A DNA stretch of 61,679 nt from Clostridium sp. AM22-11AC (GCF_003473545.1 NZ_QUCM01000021.1:1-61679); one strand, 5' to 3'; counted from the stretch's first letter, positions 43,449 to 52,242 are shown. A program made the numbers and translations. Notes: a model not told the origin generated them from the letters alone.

Positions 43449-44090
43449 ATGAAAAAGGGAATTATTTTTGATGTAGACGGAACCTTATGGGATTCTTCTG
43501 TTCAGGTGGCCCAGTCCTGGCAGGTAGCGGCAGAAAAGCTGTTAAATGGACCAAGACCCATCACTCCGGATATGATCAGCCGGAATATGGGCAAGAACAT
43601 GAAAGATTTCGGAGACGCATTATTTCCGGATCTGTCTCCTGCAAAACGCTTAGAGGTAATGGAAGCCTGTATGGAATATGAAAACCAGTATCTGGAAGAT
43701 CATCCGGGAATTCTTTACCCTCAGGTAGCAGAAGTTCTTCAGCAGTTAAGCTGGAAATATAAACTGTTTATTGTAAGCAACTGCCAGAAGGGCTATATTG
43801 AGGTTTTAATGCGTTCCTGTAATCTGGAAGAATATATTACAGATATTGAATGTTATGGAAATACCGGTCTTTCCAAGGCAGATAATATTTCCATGGTGAT
43901 CCAGAGAAACCACTTAGATCAAAGTTTTTATGTAGGCGATACTGCCATGGACGCAGAGGCAGCTGCAGATGCCGGAATCCCCTTTGTCCATGCTGCCTAT
44001 GGTTTTGGACAGGTAAACGGGGCAGAGGCAGTGATCCGGGAGTTTGGGGAACTTTTACAGCTTTCCAAAAAGCTTTTAGGTGAAGACTGA
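43449..44090 (+). CDS. HAD-superfamily phosphatase
   Basis: 213 aa. HAD motif I is IFDVDGTLWDSS (nucleophile Asp8), motif II IVSNCQ, and motif III/IV GDTAMDAEAAADAGIPF; a helical cap lies at about 16-80. It resembles phosphoglycolate phosphatase-like and pyrophosphatase-like members; substrate unknown. Close behind the histidine phosphatase (binding site AAAAGGGGAG). Confidence 0.88.
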   Translation: MKKGIIFDVDGTLWDSSVQVAQSWQVAAEKLLNGPRPITPDMISRNMGKNMKDFGDALFPDLSPAKRLEVMEACMEYENQYLEDHPGILYPQVAEVLQQLSWKYKLFIVSNCQKGYIEVLMRSCNLEEYITDIECYGNTGLSKADNISMVIQRNHLDQSFYVGDTAMDAEAAADAGIPFVHAAYGFGQVNGAEAVIREFGELLQLSKKLLGED

Positions 44091-44108
44091 AAGGAGAAAG
44101 GGACAACA

Positions 44109-45296
44109 ATGGTAGAATCCAATGAACATGCACAGTTAAGGGAAGCTTTGGAATTTTGCCTTGAAAAGGATTTAGAGAGGATTCTTTTAAGCAATCCTTC
44201 GGACCCGGATCATTTTTCAAAGTCAAAGATCCGTCCTTTGCTCCTGAAGGGAAATCTGATCTTCCAGGCAGAGGAGCAGAAAGGCAAACAGGCTTTTCAT
44301 AAAAATTTAAGCAGAGATGAAGCTGTTATTTATGTAGAAAACTGCTTAAATGGTCCTTTCCGTCAGGCTGAGATCACCTGTGCCAGAGGCAAGGCAACAG
44401 TACTTGTAAGTAAAAAAGGAAAAATGACTGTAAAATTTAAGAAGCAGGCCCGTATGATCAACCAGGCAGCTTTGGAGCATAACCGTAAAAAGCAGTATCT
44501 TTTACCGGAAGGAACAGCGGTTCCGTTTCTGGTAGATCTTGGGGTTATGACAAAAGAAGGCACTATTGTCCACAGCCGCTATGATAAGTACCGTCAGATC
44601 AACCGTTTCCTTGAATTTATAGAAGATATTCTTCCTCAGTTAAATAAAAACAAAGAAAATGTGATCATTGATTTTGGCTGCGGTAAGTCCTATCTTACCT
44701 TTGCCATGTATTATTATCTGAAAGAAGTAAAGGGATACCCGGTACGGATCATCGGTCTGGACCTGAAAGAAGATGTGATCTGCCATTGTTCTGACCTGGC
44801 AGTACGGTACGGATATGAGAAGCTGAGCTTTACCTGTGGGGATATTGCTTCTTATGAAGGGGTGGATCATGTAGATATGGTAGTTACCCTTCATGCCTGT
44901 GATCTGGCAACGGATTATGCCCTGGAAAAGGCAGTTGGCTGGGGAGCGAAGGTGATCCTTTCTGTTCCATGCTGTCAGCATGAATTAAACCGTCAGATCC
45001 ACAATCCTGTTCTGCAGCCTGTTTTGGAATATGGCCTGCTTAAGGAACGGATGGCAGCTTTGTATACAGATGGCATCCGGGCAAAGGTTTTAGAATACAG
45101 AGGTTACAATACCCAGATTTTGGAATTTATTGACATGGAGCACACACCGAAAAATATTCTGCTGCGTGCTGTGTTGAGAAAAGAAGGGAATTCAGAGGGA
45201 GAGAAGAAAAAAGAAACAGGAGAGCAGATACGGGAACTGATCCATTTCCTGAATATAGATCCCGCCATTGTCCGTCTCCTGGCTCCGGAACTCTGA
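44109..45296 (+). CDS. Class I SAM-dependent methyltransferase (Methyltransf_32-like)
   Basis: 395 aa. Residues about 1-160 are an extra N-terminal domain with basic patches (GKATVLVSKKGKMTVKFKKQAR). The SAM-binding motif is VIIDFGCGKSYLTFAMYY at about 181-198, then IIGLDLKEDV and VTLHACDLATDYAL. This layout is seen in Firmicutes proteins thought to methylate RNA or small molecules (Methyltransf_32); the HACD segment resembles a rRNA methyltransferase-type motif. Last gene of the group that starts at 41075. Confidence 0.82.
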   Translation: MVESNEHAQLREALEFCLEKDLERILLSNPSDPDHFSKSKIRPLLLKGNLIFQAEEQKGKQAFHKNLSRDEAVIYVENCLNGPFRQAEITCARGKATVLVSKKGKMTVKFKKQARMINQAALEHNRKKQYLLPEGTAVPFLVDLGVMTKEGTIVHSRYDKYRQINRFLEFIEDILPQLNKNKENVIIDFGCGKSYLTFAMYYYLKEVKGYPVRIIGLDLKEDVICHCSDLAVRYGYEKLSFTCGDIASYEGVDHVDMVVTLHACDLATDYALEKAVGWGAKVILSVPCCQHELNRQIHNPVLQPVLEYGLLKERMAALYTDGIRAKVLEYRGYNTQILEFIDMEHTPKNILLRAVLRKEGNSEGEKKKETGEQIRELIHFLNIDPAIVRLLAPEL

Positions 45297-45355
45297 TACT
45301 GAGAACGCTGTGTGCAAGCTTGCATCGGATTTCCGACCTTTTGATCCTGGTATCA

Positions 45356-46582
45356 TCATATAATACAGATGGGCTGTGTAAACTCATTACGCACCGGCTG
45401 TCCTGTTTTTCCTAAAAGCAGGCTCTGACGCACATGAGATGCATACAGATCCTGTTCAAATAACATTTTTGCTGTACCAGAAAGCATCCTGGATGCATCC
45501 GCGGTCTTTGTGACCAGCGGGATCCGGGTATGCTTTTTTATTTCGCTTAAAACCCCTGCTTTGCTTTTGCGAAAACCTAGGATCCGGGCATAGGGGGAAA
45601 AACCGGCCTCTTTTCCTGCAAGGACCATTTCATCTGTAATGCCTAAAAGGATATGCAGAAGACACCGGCTGATGCGGGTATAGGTATATTGCCTGGATTT
45701 TAACTGCCGGATCCGTTCTTCCCAGTCTGCCTGCTCATAGAGTTTGCTTTCCAAGCGGTCTGAAAGGTCGTTTGATACATCTGCGAAAACAGAAAAAGGG
45801 ATCCCGTCCCGCTTTAAAGTCAGGAGTCTGTAATTTAGCAGATCAGACAGATCTTCCGGCTGCAGAGAGACTTCTGCCTTAAAGAGAGAACGTATTTCAT
45901 CAGGCACCTGCGATAAAAGAATGGAAAAATCCGGTTCTTCTTTAAAGATTTCTCTGCGGATAGCGGAAGCGGAGGCAAGTTCTCCTGTAAGATCCTGGCT
46001 GTGGTATCCATTTCCCTTTCGTAAAATAGTAATCGGCTGGATGGGACTTTTCTGCCGGATCAGGGCTTTGCAGTATTCTACACCTAGCAGATTGTTAGGC
46101 GTTTCCAGGAAGTTTCCAAGATCCGATATTCCTTCTGCTTCTAAAGCCCGGACTCTTGCCTGAGGCCAGGAAAGCCCCTCTGAAAGTCCTTCTTTTAATT
46201 TTGTGGAAAATGAGTCCGGCTCATCTGCAAGAATAGCCGCTGTTTCCATAAAACGTTCACTTTCTCCCATTTCACTGCCAAAACAAAGATGGGTCACCAC
46301 TCCCAGCTGATCAAGAAGGGCAACTGCACCGGCTGCAAAGTCCTCTGCACTGCTTACTGCAAAGATGGAAGGGATCTCAAGGACCAGGTCTGCGCCGCAC
46401 AGAAGTGCCATCTTTGTACGCAGGTATTTACTGAAAACAGCCACTTCTCCCCGCTGTACAAAATCTCCGCTTATAACGGCGATGCAGTAATCACAGCCGG
46501 TTACTTCACGGGCTTTTTTGATCTGATAGGCGTGTCCGTTATGGAATGGATTATATTCAGCTACAATACCGGTTATCTTCAT
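45356..46582 (-). CDS. tmcAL: tRNA(Met) cytidine acetate ligase
   Basis: 408 aa from ATG 46582 (GGAGACGAAAATAAG before it); a longer frame to 46672 lacks the family start. MKITGIVAEYNPFHNGHAYQI is the nucleotidyltransferase-fold ATP-binding motif (HxGH), followed by VISGDFVQRGE and YLRTKMALLCGADLVLEIP. TmcAL activates acetate with ATP and acetylates cytidine 34 of elongator tRNA(Met). It converges with the methyltransferase gene; the 59 bases between contain only the palindromes TGCAAGCTTGCA and TCGGATTTCCGA. Confidence 0.9.
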   Translation of the reverse strand: MKITGIVAEYNPFHNGHAYQIKKAREVTGCDYCIAVISGDFVQRGEVAVFSKYLRTKMALLCGADLVLEIPSIFAVSSAEDFAAGAVALLDQLGVVTHLCFGSEMGESERFMETAAILADEPDSFSTKLKEGLSEGLSWPQARVRALEAEGISDLGNFLETPNNLLGVEYCKALIRQKSPIQPITILRKGNGYHSQDLTGELASASAIRREIFKEEPDFSILLSQVPDEIRSLFKAEVSLQPEDLSDLLNYRLLTLKRDGIPFSVFADVSNDLSDRLESKLYEQADWEERIRQLKSRQYTYTRISRCLLHILLGITDEMVLAGKEAGFSPYARILGFRKSKAGVLSEIKKHTRIPLVTKTADASRMLSGTAKMLFEQDLYASHVRQSLLLGKTGQPVRNEFTQPICII

Positions 46583-46699
46583 CTTATTTTCGTCTCCTGT
46601 CCTAAGTCTGTGTATACAGAATGGCGTATTCATGGTACTATTATACCCACGGACAGAAGGTTCGTCCAGCATGCCTTAAGATCAGGACACAAAATATAC

Positions 46700-46721
46700 A
46701 CAATTGCATCACAATTGCATC
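46700..46721 (+). repeat. Tandem 11-base repeat upstream of htrA
   Basis: ACAATTGCATC occurs twice head to tail, 107 bases before htrA. Each unit holds TTGCAT, which could serve as a -35 or a binding half-site, but no matching -10 at normal spacing is clear. Confidence 0.55.
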
Positions 46722-46827
46722 AAAAACAGAGGGTATATTGTAGTTATCAAAAGGAAAGAGAAAGAAATTAAAAAGAAAATAAAAATCCATTTGAAATATA
46801 CAAAGGCATCTGAAAGGAGCGTTTTTT

Positions 46828-48342
46828 ATGTACGAAGAAGATAGAGAAAACAGAGAGGATAGAGATCAGGAGATCGAAAGAACAGAAATTATGGATGATG
46901 TAGATGAGCAGGAAACTCAAACCAGTTCATCCCGGTCACAGGAAAACAGAAAGTCCGGTTCTTCACAGAATGTAAACTGGACTACCCCAAACCGTTCTTC
47001 TGAAAGAACTTCCTCTGAGAGAAAAACTCAGTGGCAGGAGAGCAAACAGCAGAATAACAGACCGGAACATGGTTACAGAAATGAATACCGTGAAACCGTT
47101 CAGGCACCAAGAAAGAAAAACAGCTGGGCAAGAAAGGCAGCAGGTATTACTGCAGCAGCTGTGCTGTTTGGCACAGTAGCAGGCGGTGTGATGACAGGTG
47201 TTAATTATGTAGGCGCCCGTCTTACAGGACTTGCTGATATAACAGCTACTGCACCGGCAGAAACAGAAGGAACCACCACTGCACAGGTACCGGAAACAAG
47301 CGCTGCATCCAATAACGGAAGTACGACCGCTGTATCTACAGTAACCGATGTTTCTTCCATCGCTGAAAAGGCAATGCCTTCTCTGGTAGCCATCAACGAT
47401 ACCATGACTGTGGAACAGAACAATTTCTTTGGTATGCCTCAGACTTATCAGGCACAGAGCAGCGGTTCTGGTATCATTGTTGGACAGAATGATACAGAAC
47501 TTCTGATCGCTACCAACAACCACGTTGTATCCGGTGCGACAGATATGAAGGTTACCTTTACAGACAGCACTCAGGTAGCAGCTGCTGTAAAGGGTACAGA
47601 CTCAGCAACAGACCTGGCGATCATTGCTGTAAAGCTTTCTGATATCCCATCTGATACTATGAGCAAGATCAAAGTAGCAACCCTGGGCAATTCTGATAAT
47701 GTAAAGGTAGGACAGCAGGTAATTGCCATTGGTAATGCACTTGGTTATGGACAGTCACTGACAGTTGGTTATATCAGTGCTTTAGACCGTGAGATCACAG
47801 ATGAAAATGGTATCCAGCATACTTACATCCAGACAGATGCAGCCATCAACCCTGGTAACAGTGGTGGTGCCCTTCTTGACTTAAATGGCAATGTAATCGG
47901 TATCAACGCTGCAAAGAACGCATCTACAGAAGTAGAAGGCATGGGCTTTGCGATCCCTATCTCAAAGGCACAGGAAATCTTAAATAACCTGATGACAAAG
48001 AAGACAAGAGAAGCAGTTGACGAAAGCGCACAGGGATACCTTGGAATTCAGGGAACCAATATTGATGCCAATGCTTCCAAGGAATACGGTATGCCGGTTG
48101 GTATCTATGTATACAAGATCGTTGAAGGCGGTGCAGCAGCAAATTCTGACCTGAAAGAAAAGGACATCATCACCAAGTTTGACGGACAGTCTGTTACCAA
48201 TATGGAAGAATTAAAGCAGATGCTTACTTACTACGAAGGCGGTTCTACGGTTTCTTTGACAGTACAGTCCCTTGTAAATGGTTCTTATGTAGAACATGAA
48301 GTACAGATCACTCTTGGAACCAAACCGGCATCTAATTCATAA
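46828..48342 (+). CDS. htrA: HtrA/DegP-like membrane serine protease with PDZ domain
   Basis: 504 aa. Residues 1-95 are a disordered, charged cytosolic tail (REDRDQEIERTE), one membrane helix lies at about 102-130, and a Thr/Ala-rich linker leads to the trypsin-like domain. The catalytic triad is His232 (NNHVVSGA), Asp262 (ATDLAII) and Ser345 (NPGNSGGALL). A PDZ domain (about 400-495: QGYLGIQG, VEGGAAANSDLKEKDIITKFDG) follows. It degrades misfolded proteins at the outer face of the membrane. Monocistronic, with site TGAAAGGAGCG. Confidence 0.93.
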   Translation: MYEEDRENREDRDQEIERTEIMDDVDEQETQTSSSRSQENRKSGSSQNVNWTTPNRSSERTSSERKTQWQESKQQNNRPEHGYRNEYRETVQAPRKKNSWARKAAGITAAAVLFGTVAGGVMTGVNYVGARLTGLADITATAPAETEGTTTAQVPETSAASNNGSTTAVSTVTDVSSIAEKAMPSLVAINDTMTVEQNNFFGMPQTYQAQSSGSGIIVGQNDTELLIATNNHVVSGATDMKVTFTDSTQVAAAVKGTDSATDLAIIAVKLSDIPSDTMSKIKVATLGNSDNVKVGQQVIAIGNALGYGQSLTVGYISALDREITDENGIQHTYIQTDAAINPGNSGGALLDLNGNVIGINAAKNASTEVEGMGFAIPISKAQEILNNLMTKKTREAVDESAQGYLGIQGTNIDANASKEYGMPVGIYVYKIVEGGAAANSDLKEKDIITKFDGQSVTNMEELKQMLTYYEGGSTVSLTVQSLVNGSYVEHEVQITLGTKPASNS

Positions 48343-48343
48343 T

Positions 48344-48420
48344 TTCATAGAAAGAGACATTTGTTCATAGAAAGAGACGTTCCATAGAAAGAGACATTTA
48401 TTCATAAACAGAAACATTTA
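48344..48420 (+). repeat. Degenerate tandem repeat after htrA
   Basis: Four units near 20 bases: TTCATAGAAAGAGACATTTG, TTCATAGAAAGAGACGT, TCCATAGAAAGAGACATTTA, TTCATAAACAGAAACATTTA. It starts two bases behind the htrA stop and ends before the terminator. Confidence 0.85.
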
Positions 48421-48467
48421 TCCCCGGACGAGGCAGAAATGTTGAAATAATGTTAAAAATATTAAGA

Positions 48468-48503
48468 AACAGGCACCGGAGCTAAATTTCGGTGCCTGTT
48501 TTT
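48468..48503 (+). terminator. Terminator of htrA
   Basis: AACAGGCACCG pairs with CGGTGCCTGTT, 11 bp perfect, and leads into TTTTT. Confidence 0.85.
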
Positions 48504-48512
48504 ATATAAATA

Positions 48513-48521
48513 TGCTATACT
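48513..48521 (+). promoter_or_regulatory. Extended -10 promoter of the c-di-AMP receptor gene
   Basis: TGCTATACT is an extended -10. The predicted start of transcription (near 48528) coincides with the beginning of Y-element copy C. Confidence 0.5.
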
Positions 48522-48528
48522 TATAACA

Positions 48529-48572
48529 AGCCGCCTGGGACAGCAGGCAACAGAGCACGCAAGTGCAGGGCT
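48529..48572 (+). repeat. Y-shaped dispersed element, copy C (divergent)
   Basis: Outer stem AGCC/GGCT; hairpin GCCTG/CAGGC; second hairpin GCAC-GCAA-GTGC with a GNRA loop; then CATAAGT in the position of CGTGAGT in copies A and B. It forms most of the 5' leader of the following gene. Confidence 0.6.
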
Positions 48573-48612
48573 CATAAGTCTATACCAGAACAAAGCAAGG
48601 AGGACTAAAACC

Positions 48613-48945
48613 ATGAAATTAGTATACGCCATTGTACGAAATGATAATGAAGATGATGTAGTAAGCCTTTTAAACCAGAACCATTACAGTGTGACCAGAC
48701 TGTCTACCACCGGTGGTTTCTTGAAAAAAGGAAATACCACTTTGATGATCGGTGTAGAGGATGAAAAAGTAGAAGAAGTGATCAATCTGATCAAGCAGGA
48801 ATGCGGACAGCACCAGAAACTGACTGTGAACATGCCGTATATTTCCGGTACTGCCATGGTAAACTATGCTACCATGCCTATGACTGTAGAGGTAGGCGGA
48901 GCTACTATCTTTGTGATCAATGTAGATCATTACGAAAAGATCTGA
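48613..48945 (+). CDS. darA: Cyclic-di-AMP receptor (DarA/PstA family)
   Basis: 110 aa, P-II-like fold. MKLVYAIVRNDNEDDVVSLLNQNHYSVTRLSTTGGFLKKGNTTLMIGVEDE at the start includes the TTGGFL segment known to touch c-di-AMP in DarA; the end VGGATIFVINVDHYEKI is also typical. A trimeric cytosolic sensor whose downstream partner is not known. ATG follows CAAGGAGGACTAAAACC. Own promoter and structured leader. Confidence 0.92.
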   Translation: MKLVYAIVRNDNEDDVVSLLNQNHYSVTRLSTTGGFLKKGNTTLMIGVEDEKVEEVINLIKQECGQHQKLTVNMPYISGTAMVNYATMPMTVEVGGATIFVINVDHYEKI

Positions 48946-49032
48946 CCCCGGGGATTTTTGGGAAACATGTCTGCATCTTATCCAAAATAACGAAAAGTAT
49001 GAAAAAAAATGCAAAATTTCGTTAAATTCAGC

Positions 49033-49061
49033 TTGTTTCCGCTGGGGGCTACGTATATAAT
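49033..49061 (+). promoter_or_regulatory. Promoter of pta
   Basis: TTGTTT, 17 bases, TATAAT, about 40 bases before the start codon. Confidence 0.78.
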
Positions 49062-49103
49062 AATGTTATATGCTTCAACATAAGGAAAGGGGTAAAAAAG
49101 ATT

Positions 49104-50099
49104 ATGGCAGTAATCGACATTATCAAAGAAAAAGCAAAAGCAGACAAAAAAACTATCGTTCTTCCAGAGTCCATGGACCGCAGAACATGGGAAGCTGCTG
49201 AGAAAATTTTAAAAGAAGGACTTGCTAACCTGATCATTATCGGTACACCAGAGGATATCGGCGAGCACAGCAAGGGCTTAGATGTTTCCGGCGCAACCAT
49301 CATCAATCCACAGACCTACGAGAAGACCCAGGAATATATCGATCTCTTCGTTGAGTTAAGAAAAGCAAAAGGCATGACTCCTGAGAAGGCAAAAGAGACC
49401 ATCTTAGGCGACTACGCTTACTATGGCTGTTTAATGATCAAGAACGGCGATGCTGACGGTATGGTATCCGGCGCTTGCCATTCTACAGCAAACACCTTAA
49501 GACCTTGCTTACAGGTTATTAAGACCAAACCAGGAACCAAGTTAGTTTCCGCATTCTTCTTAATGGAAGTTCCGGATTGCGATCTTGGCGACAACGGTAC
49601 ATTCGTATTCGCTGACTGCGGTCTGAACCAGAACCCAACTCCAGAAGAATTAGCAGCAATCGCTGTTTCTTCCGCTGAGAGCTTCAAGATGTTAGTAGGA
49701 CATGAGCCAAAGGTTGCTATGCTGTCCCATTCTTCCAAGGGAAGCGCAAAGCATGCTGACGTAGACAAAGTAGTAGAAGCTACCAAGTTAGCTAAGGAAA
49801 TGGCTCCAGAATTAGCATTAGACGGCGAACTGCAGTTAGACGCTGCAATCGTTCCTGAGATCGGTGCTTCCAAGGCTCCAGATTCCAAGGTTGCTGGACA
49901 TGCTAACGTACTGGTATTCCCAGACCTGGATGCTGGTAACATCGGTTACAAGCTGGTTCAGAGACTTGGCAAGGCAGCTGCTTACGGCCCAATGTGCCAG
50001 GGTATTGCTAAGCCAGTAAACGATCTGTCCAGAGGATGCTCTGCTGACGATATCGTAGGTGTTGTAGCTATCACAGCTGTACAGTGCCAGAACAACTAA
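49104..50099 (+). CDS. pta: Phosphate acetyltransferase
   Basis: 331 aa, the short Pta form lacking regulatory N-terminal domains. VLPESMDRRTWEAAEKI, GDADGMVSGACHSTANTLRP, MLSHSSKGSAKHADVDKV and ANVLVFPDLDAGNIGYKL are typical. It converts acetyl-CoA and phosphate to acetyl phosphate, which AckA turns to acetate with ATP gain. Strong codon bias suggests very high expression. AAGGAAAGGGGTAAAAAAGATT precedes ATG. Confidence 0.96.
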   Translation: MAVIDIIKEKAKADKKTIVLPESMDRRTWEAAEKILKEGLANLIIIGTPEDIGEHSKGLDVSGATIINPQTYEKTQEYIDLFVELRKAKGMTPEKAKETILGDYAYYGCLMIKNGDADGMVSGACHSTANTLRPCLQVIKTKPGTKLVSAFFLMEVPDCDLGDNGTFVFADCGLNQNPTPEELAAIAVSSAESFKMLVGHEPKVAMLSHSSKGSAKHADVDKVVEATKLAKEMAPELALDGELQLDAAIVPEIGASKAPDSKVAGHANVLVFPDLDAGNIGYKLVQRLGKAAAYGPMCQGIAKPVNDLSRGCSADDIVGVVAITAVQCQNN

Positions 50100-50116
50100 T
50101 TTAGAAGCGATAAATA

Positions 50117-50166
50117 AAAAGTTACCGGGTGCCTGCGCTTATGCGTATATGACGCCCGGAACTTTT
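50117..50166 (+). terminator. Stem-loop between pta and ackA
   Basis: AAAAGTT(A)CCGGG pairs with CCCGGAACTTTT, with one bulged base and a large loop. It may partly terminate pta transcripts and let a fraction continue into ackA. Confidence 0.65.
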
Positions 50167-50201
50167 CATAGTAAAATAAATATACAGGAGAATTACCTAT
50201 T

Positions 50202-51398
50202 ATGAAGATTTTAGTTATCAACTGCGGAAGCTCTTCCTTAAAGTACCAGCTGATCGATATGGACAACGAAAGCGTTGTTGCTAAGGGCCTTTGCGAGAGA
50301 ATCGGTATCGAAGGTTCCAAGCTGACCCATCAGCCAGCAGGCAAGGACAAATATGTTGTTGAAAGCCCAATGCCAAACCACACCGTAGCTATCAACATGG
50401 TTATGGAAGCTTTACAGGACAAAGATCACGGCGTGATCGCAAGCACCGATGAGATCTCCGCGATCGGACACCGCGTACTGCACGCAGGCGTTGTTTACAG
50501 CGAGTCTGTAGTAGTAAACGAGGATGTTAAGAGAGTTATCCGTGAATGCTTCGACTTAGGACCTCTGCACAACCCAGCTAACTTAATGGGTATCGAGGCT
50601 TGTGAACAGGCTATGCCTGGTAAGCCAAACGTAGCAGTATGGGATACCGGATTTGGTATGTCTATGCCAGAGAAGGCTTATATGTACGCAATTCCTCATG
50701 AGTACTATGAGAAATACAGTATCCGTCGTTATGGCTTCCACGGAACCAGCCATATGTTCGTATCCGGCGAAGCGATCAAGTTCGGCAACTTAGATCCAGA
50801 AAAGGCAAAAGTTATCGTTTGCCACTTAGGAAATGGTGCCAGCGTATCTGCTTCCATCGGCGGCAAGTGCGTAGATACCAGTATGGGACTTACACCTCTT
50901 GAGGGCCTGATCATGGGTACCAGAAGTGGTGACGTTGATCCTGCAGTTGTTCAGTTCATCTGCAACAAGGAAGGAAAAGACGTAAACGAAGTTCTGAACA
51001 TCTTAAATAAGAAGTCCGGCGTTTTAGGCATGAGCGGCGGCATCTCCAGCGACTTCCGTGATATCGAGAAGGCAAAGGAAGAAGGAAACCATCTGGCAGC
51101 AGTAGCTCTGGATGCATTCGTATACCGTGTTGCTAAGTACGTAGGTGCTTACACAGCAGCTATGAACGGTGTAGATGCTATCGCATTCACTGCTGGTGTT
51201 GGTGAAAACGATAAGGTTACCAGAAAGAACGTTTGCGAATACTTAGGCTACTTAGGCGTTAAGATCGATGACGAAGCTAACAATGTAAGAGGAGAGAGAA
51301 GAATTATTTCTGCTCCAGATTCCAAGGTAAAAGTTATGCTGATCCCAACCAACGAAGAGCTGGCAATCGCAAGAGAGACTTTAAGACTGGTTAAGTAA
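50202..51398 (+). CDS. ackA: Acetate kinase
   Basis: 398 aa. The ASKHA phosphate loop MKILVINCGSSSLKYQL, the SIRRYGFHGTSH motif, CHLGNGASVSAS and AFTAGVGEN near the end are all present. It transfers phosphate from acetyl phosphate to ADP, the main ATP-yielding end step of fermentation here. Follows pta after 102 bases. Codon use as biased as in pta. Confidence 0.97.
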   Translation: MKILVINCGSSSLKYQLIDMDNESVVAKGLCERIGIEGSKLTHQPAGKDKYVVESPMPNHTVAINMVMEALQDKDHGVIASTDEISAIGHRVLHAGVVYSESVVVNEDVKRVIRECFDLGPLHNPANLMGIEACEQAMPGKPNVAVWDTGFGMSMPEKAYMYAIPHEYYEKYSIRRYGFHGTSHMFVSGEAIKFGNLDPEKAKVIVCHLGNGASVSASIGGKCVDTSMGLTPLEGLIMGTRSGDVDPAVVQFICNKEGKDVNEVLNILNKKSGVLGMSGGISSDFRDIEKAKEEGNHLAAVALDAFVYRVAKYVGAYTAAMNGVDAIAFTAGVGENDKVTRKNVCEYLGYLGVKIDDEANNVRGERRIISAPDSKVKVMLIPTNEELAIARETLRLVK

Positions 51399-51416
51399 TT
51401 TTTTTGGAAAATTTTG

Positions 51417-51445
51417 TTGACAAACCCGGTGCGCCTATGTATAAT
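51417..51445 (+). promoter_or_regulatory. Consensus promoter of yceD-rpmF
   Basis: TTGACA, 17 bases, TATAAT, perfect in both boxes; 29 bases before the yceD start. Confidence 0.88.
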
Positions 51446-51456
51446 AGCATAGGTGC
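51431..51456. promoter_or_regulatory. Operator-like dyad centred on the -10 box
   Basis: GCGCCTATG and CATAGGTGC are inverted repeats (8 of 9 positions) flanking TATAATAG, so the -10 hexamer lies in the centre. A dimeric repressor bound here would block RNA polymerase. It differs from the FapR consensus as I know it. Confidence 0.6.
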
Positions 51457-51473
51457 ATATCAAGGAGTACGAT

Positions 51474-52001
51474 ATGCTGATTAATTTATCAGAGCTGTTC
51501 CCTGTTGAAGGGAAATCCAAAAACTATACAGTTCCACTGGAAATGACACATTTTAAAGGACCTGATGGTTCTTATAAAGTTGTGGAAAAAGAACCGGTGA
51601 CTCTGGTTATCACTAACCAGGGAGAACGGGTACTGACTGTGACAGGAAAGGCTGTTTTAAGCCTTGAAATGCCATGTGCCAGATGCTTAGAGCCTGTTTT
51701 AGTTCCTTTTGAACTGGAGATCGACCAGGAGCTGGATATGAATCAGACGAAGGAAGACCGCATAGAAGCTTTGGATGAGCAGTTCTATATTAATGGTTAT
51801 AATCTGGATGTCGACCAGCTGGTTGGTAATGAGTTAACCCTGAACCTGCCTATGAGAGTTCTCTGCAGTGATAACTGCAAGGGGATTTGCAATAGATGTG
51901 GCACAAATCTCAACCGAGGGACTTGTGACTGCGACAACAGGTCACTGGACCCAAGAATGTCAGTTATCCAGGATATTTTTAAACAGTTGAAGGAGGTGTA
52001 A
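51474..52001 (+). CDS. YceD/DUF177 family protein
   Basis: 175 aa from ATG 51474, preceded by CAAGGAGTACGAT. The core has LEMPCARCLEPVLVPF and, near the end, CSDNCKGICNRCGTNLNRGTCDC, six or more cysteines that may bind zinc. YceD proteins always precede rpmF and are linked to 23S rRNA or L32 maturation, as in plants and E. coli. The stop is followed by rpmF after 3 bases. Confidence 0.92.
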   Translation: MLINLSELFPVEGKSKNYTVPLEMTHFKGPDGSYKVVEKEPVTLVITNQGERVLTVTGKAVLSLEMPCARCLEPVLVPFELEIDQELDMNQTKEDRIEALDEQFYINGYNLDVDQLVGNELTLNLPMRVLCSDNCKGICNRCGTNLNRGTCDCDNRSLDPRMSVIQDIFKQLKEV

Positions 52002-52004
52002 ACC

Positions 52005-52187
52005 ATGTCTATTTGTCCAAAGAATAAATCTTCTAAAGCTAGAAGAGACAGCCGTAGAGCAAACTGGAAGATGAGCGCACCAAACCTGGTTAAGTGCAGC
52101 AAGTGCGGAGCCCTTATGATGCCTCACAGAGTATGCAAGGCTTGCGGAAGCTACAATAAGCGCGAAATCGTTAATACAGCTGAATAA
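52005..52187 (+). CDS. rpmF: 50S ribosomal protein L32
   Basis: 60 aa. MSICPKNKSSKARRDSRRANWK is the conserved basic start; CSKCG and CKACG form the Cys4 zinc ribbon (the Zn-dependent type). Coupled to yceD; ribosome site AAGGAGGTGTAAACC. Confidence 0.97.
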   Translation: MSICPKNKSSKARRDSRRANWKMSAPNLVKCSKCGALMMPHRVCKACGSYNKREIVNTAE

Positions 52188-52207
52188 TCTGTAGAAAAAC
52201 GAAGATC

Positions 52208-52242
52208 AGAGGATCCTGGGAGTAATCTCAGGGTCCTCTTTT
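52208..52242 (+). terminator. Terminator of yceD-rpmF
   Basis: AGAGGATCCTGGGA pairs with TCTCAGGGTCCTCT, 14 bp with two wobbles and a GTAA loop, then T. A second short hairpin (CCGCCT/AGGCGG, 52267-52282) follows. Confidence 0.85.
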
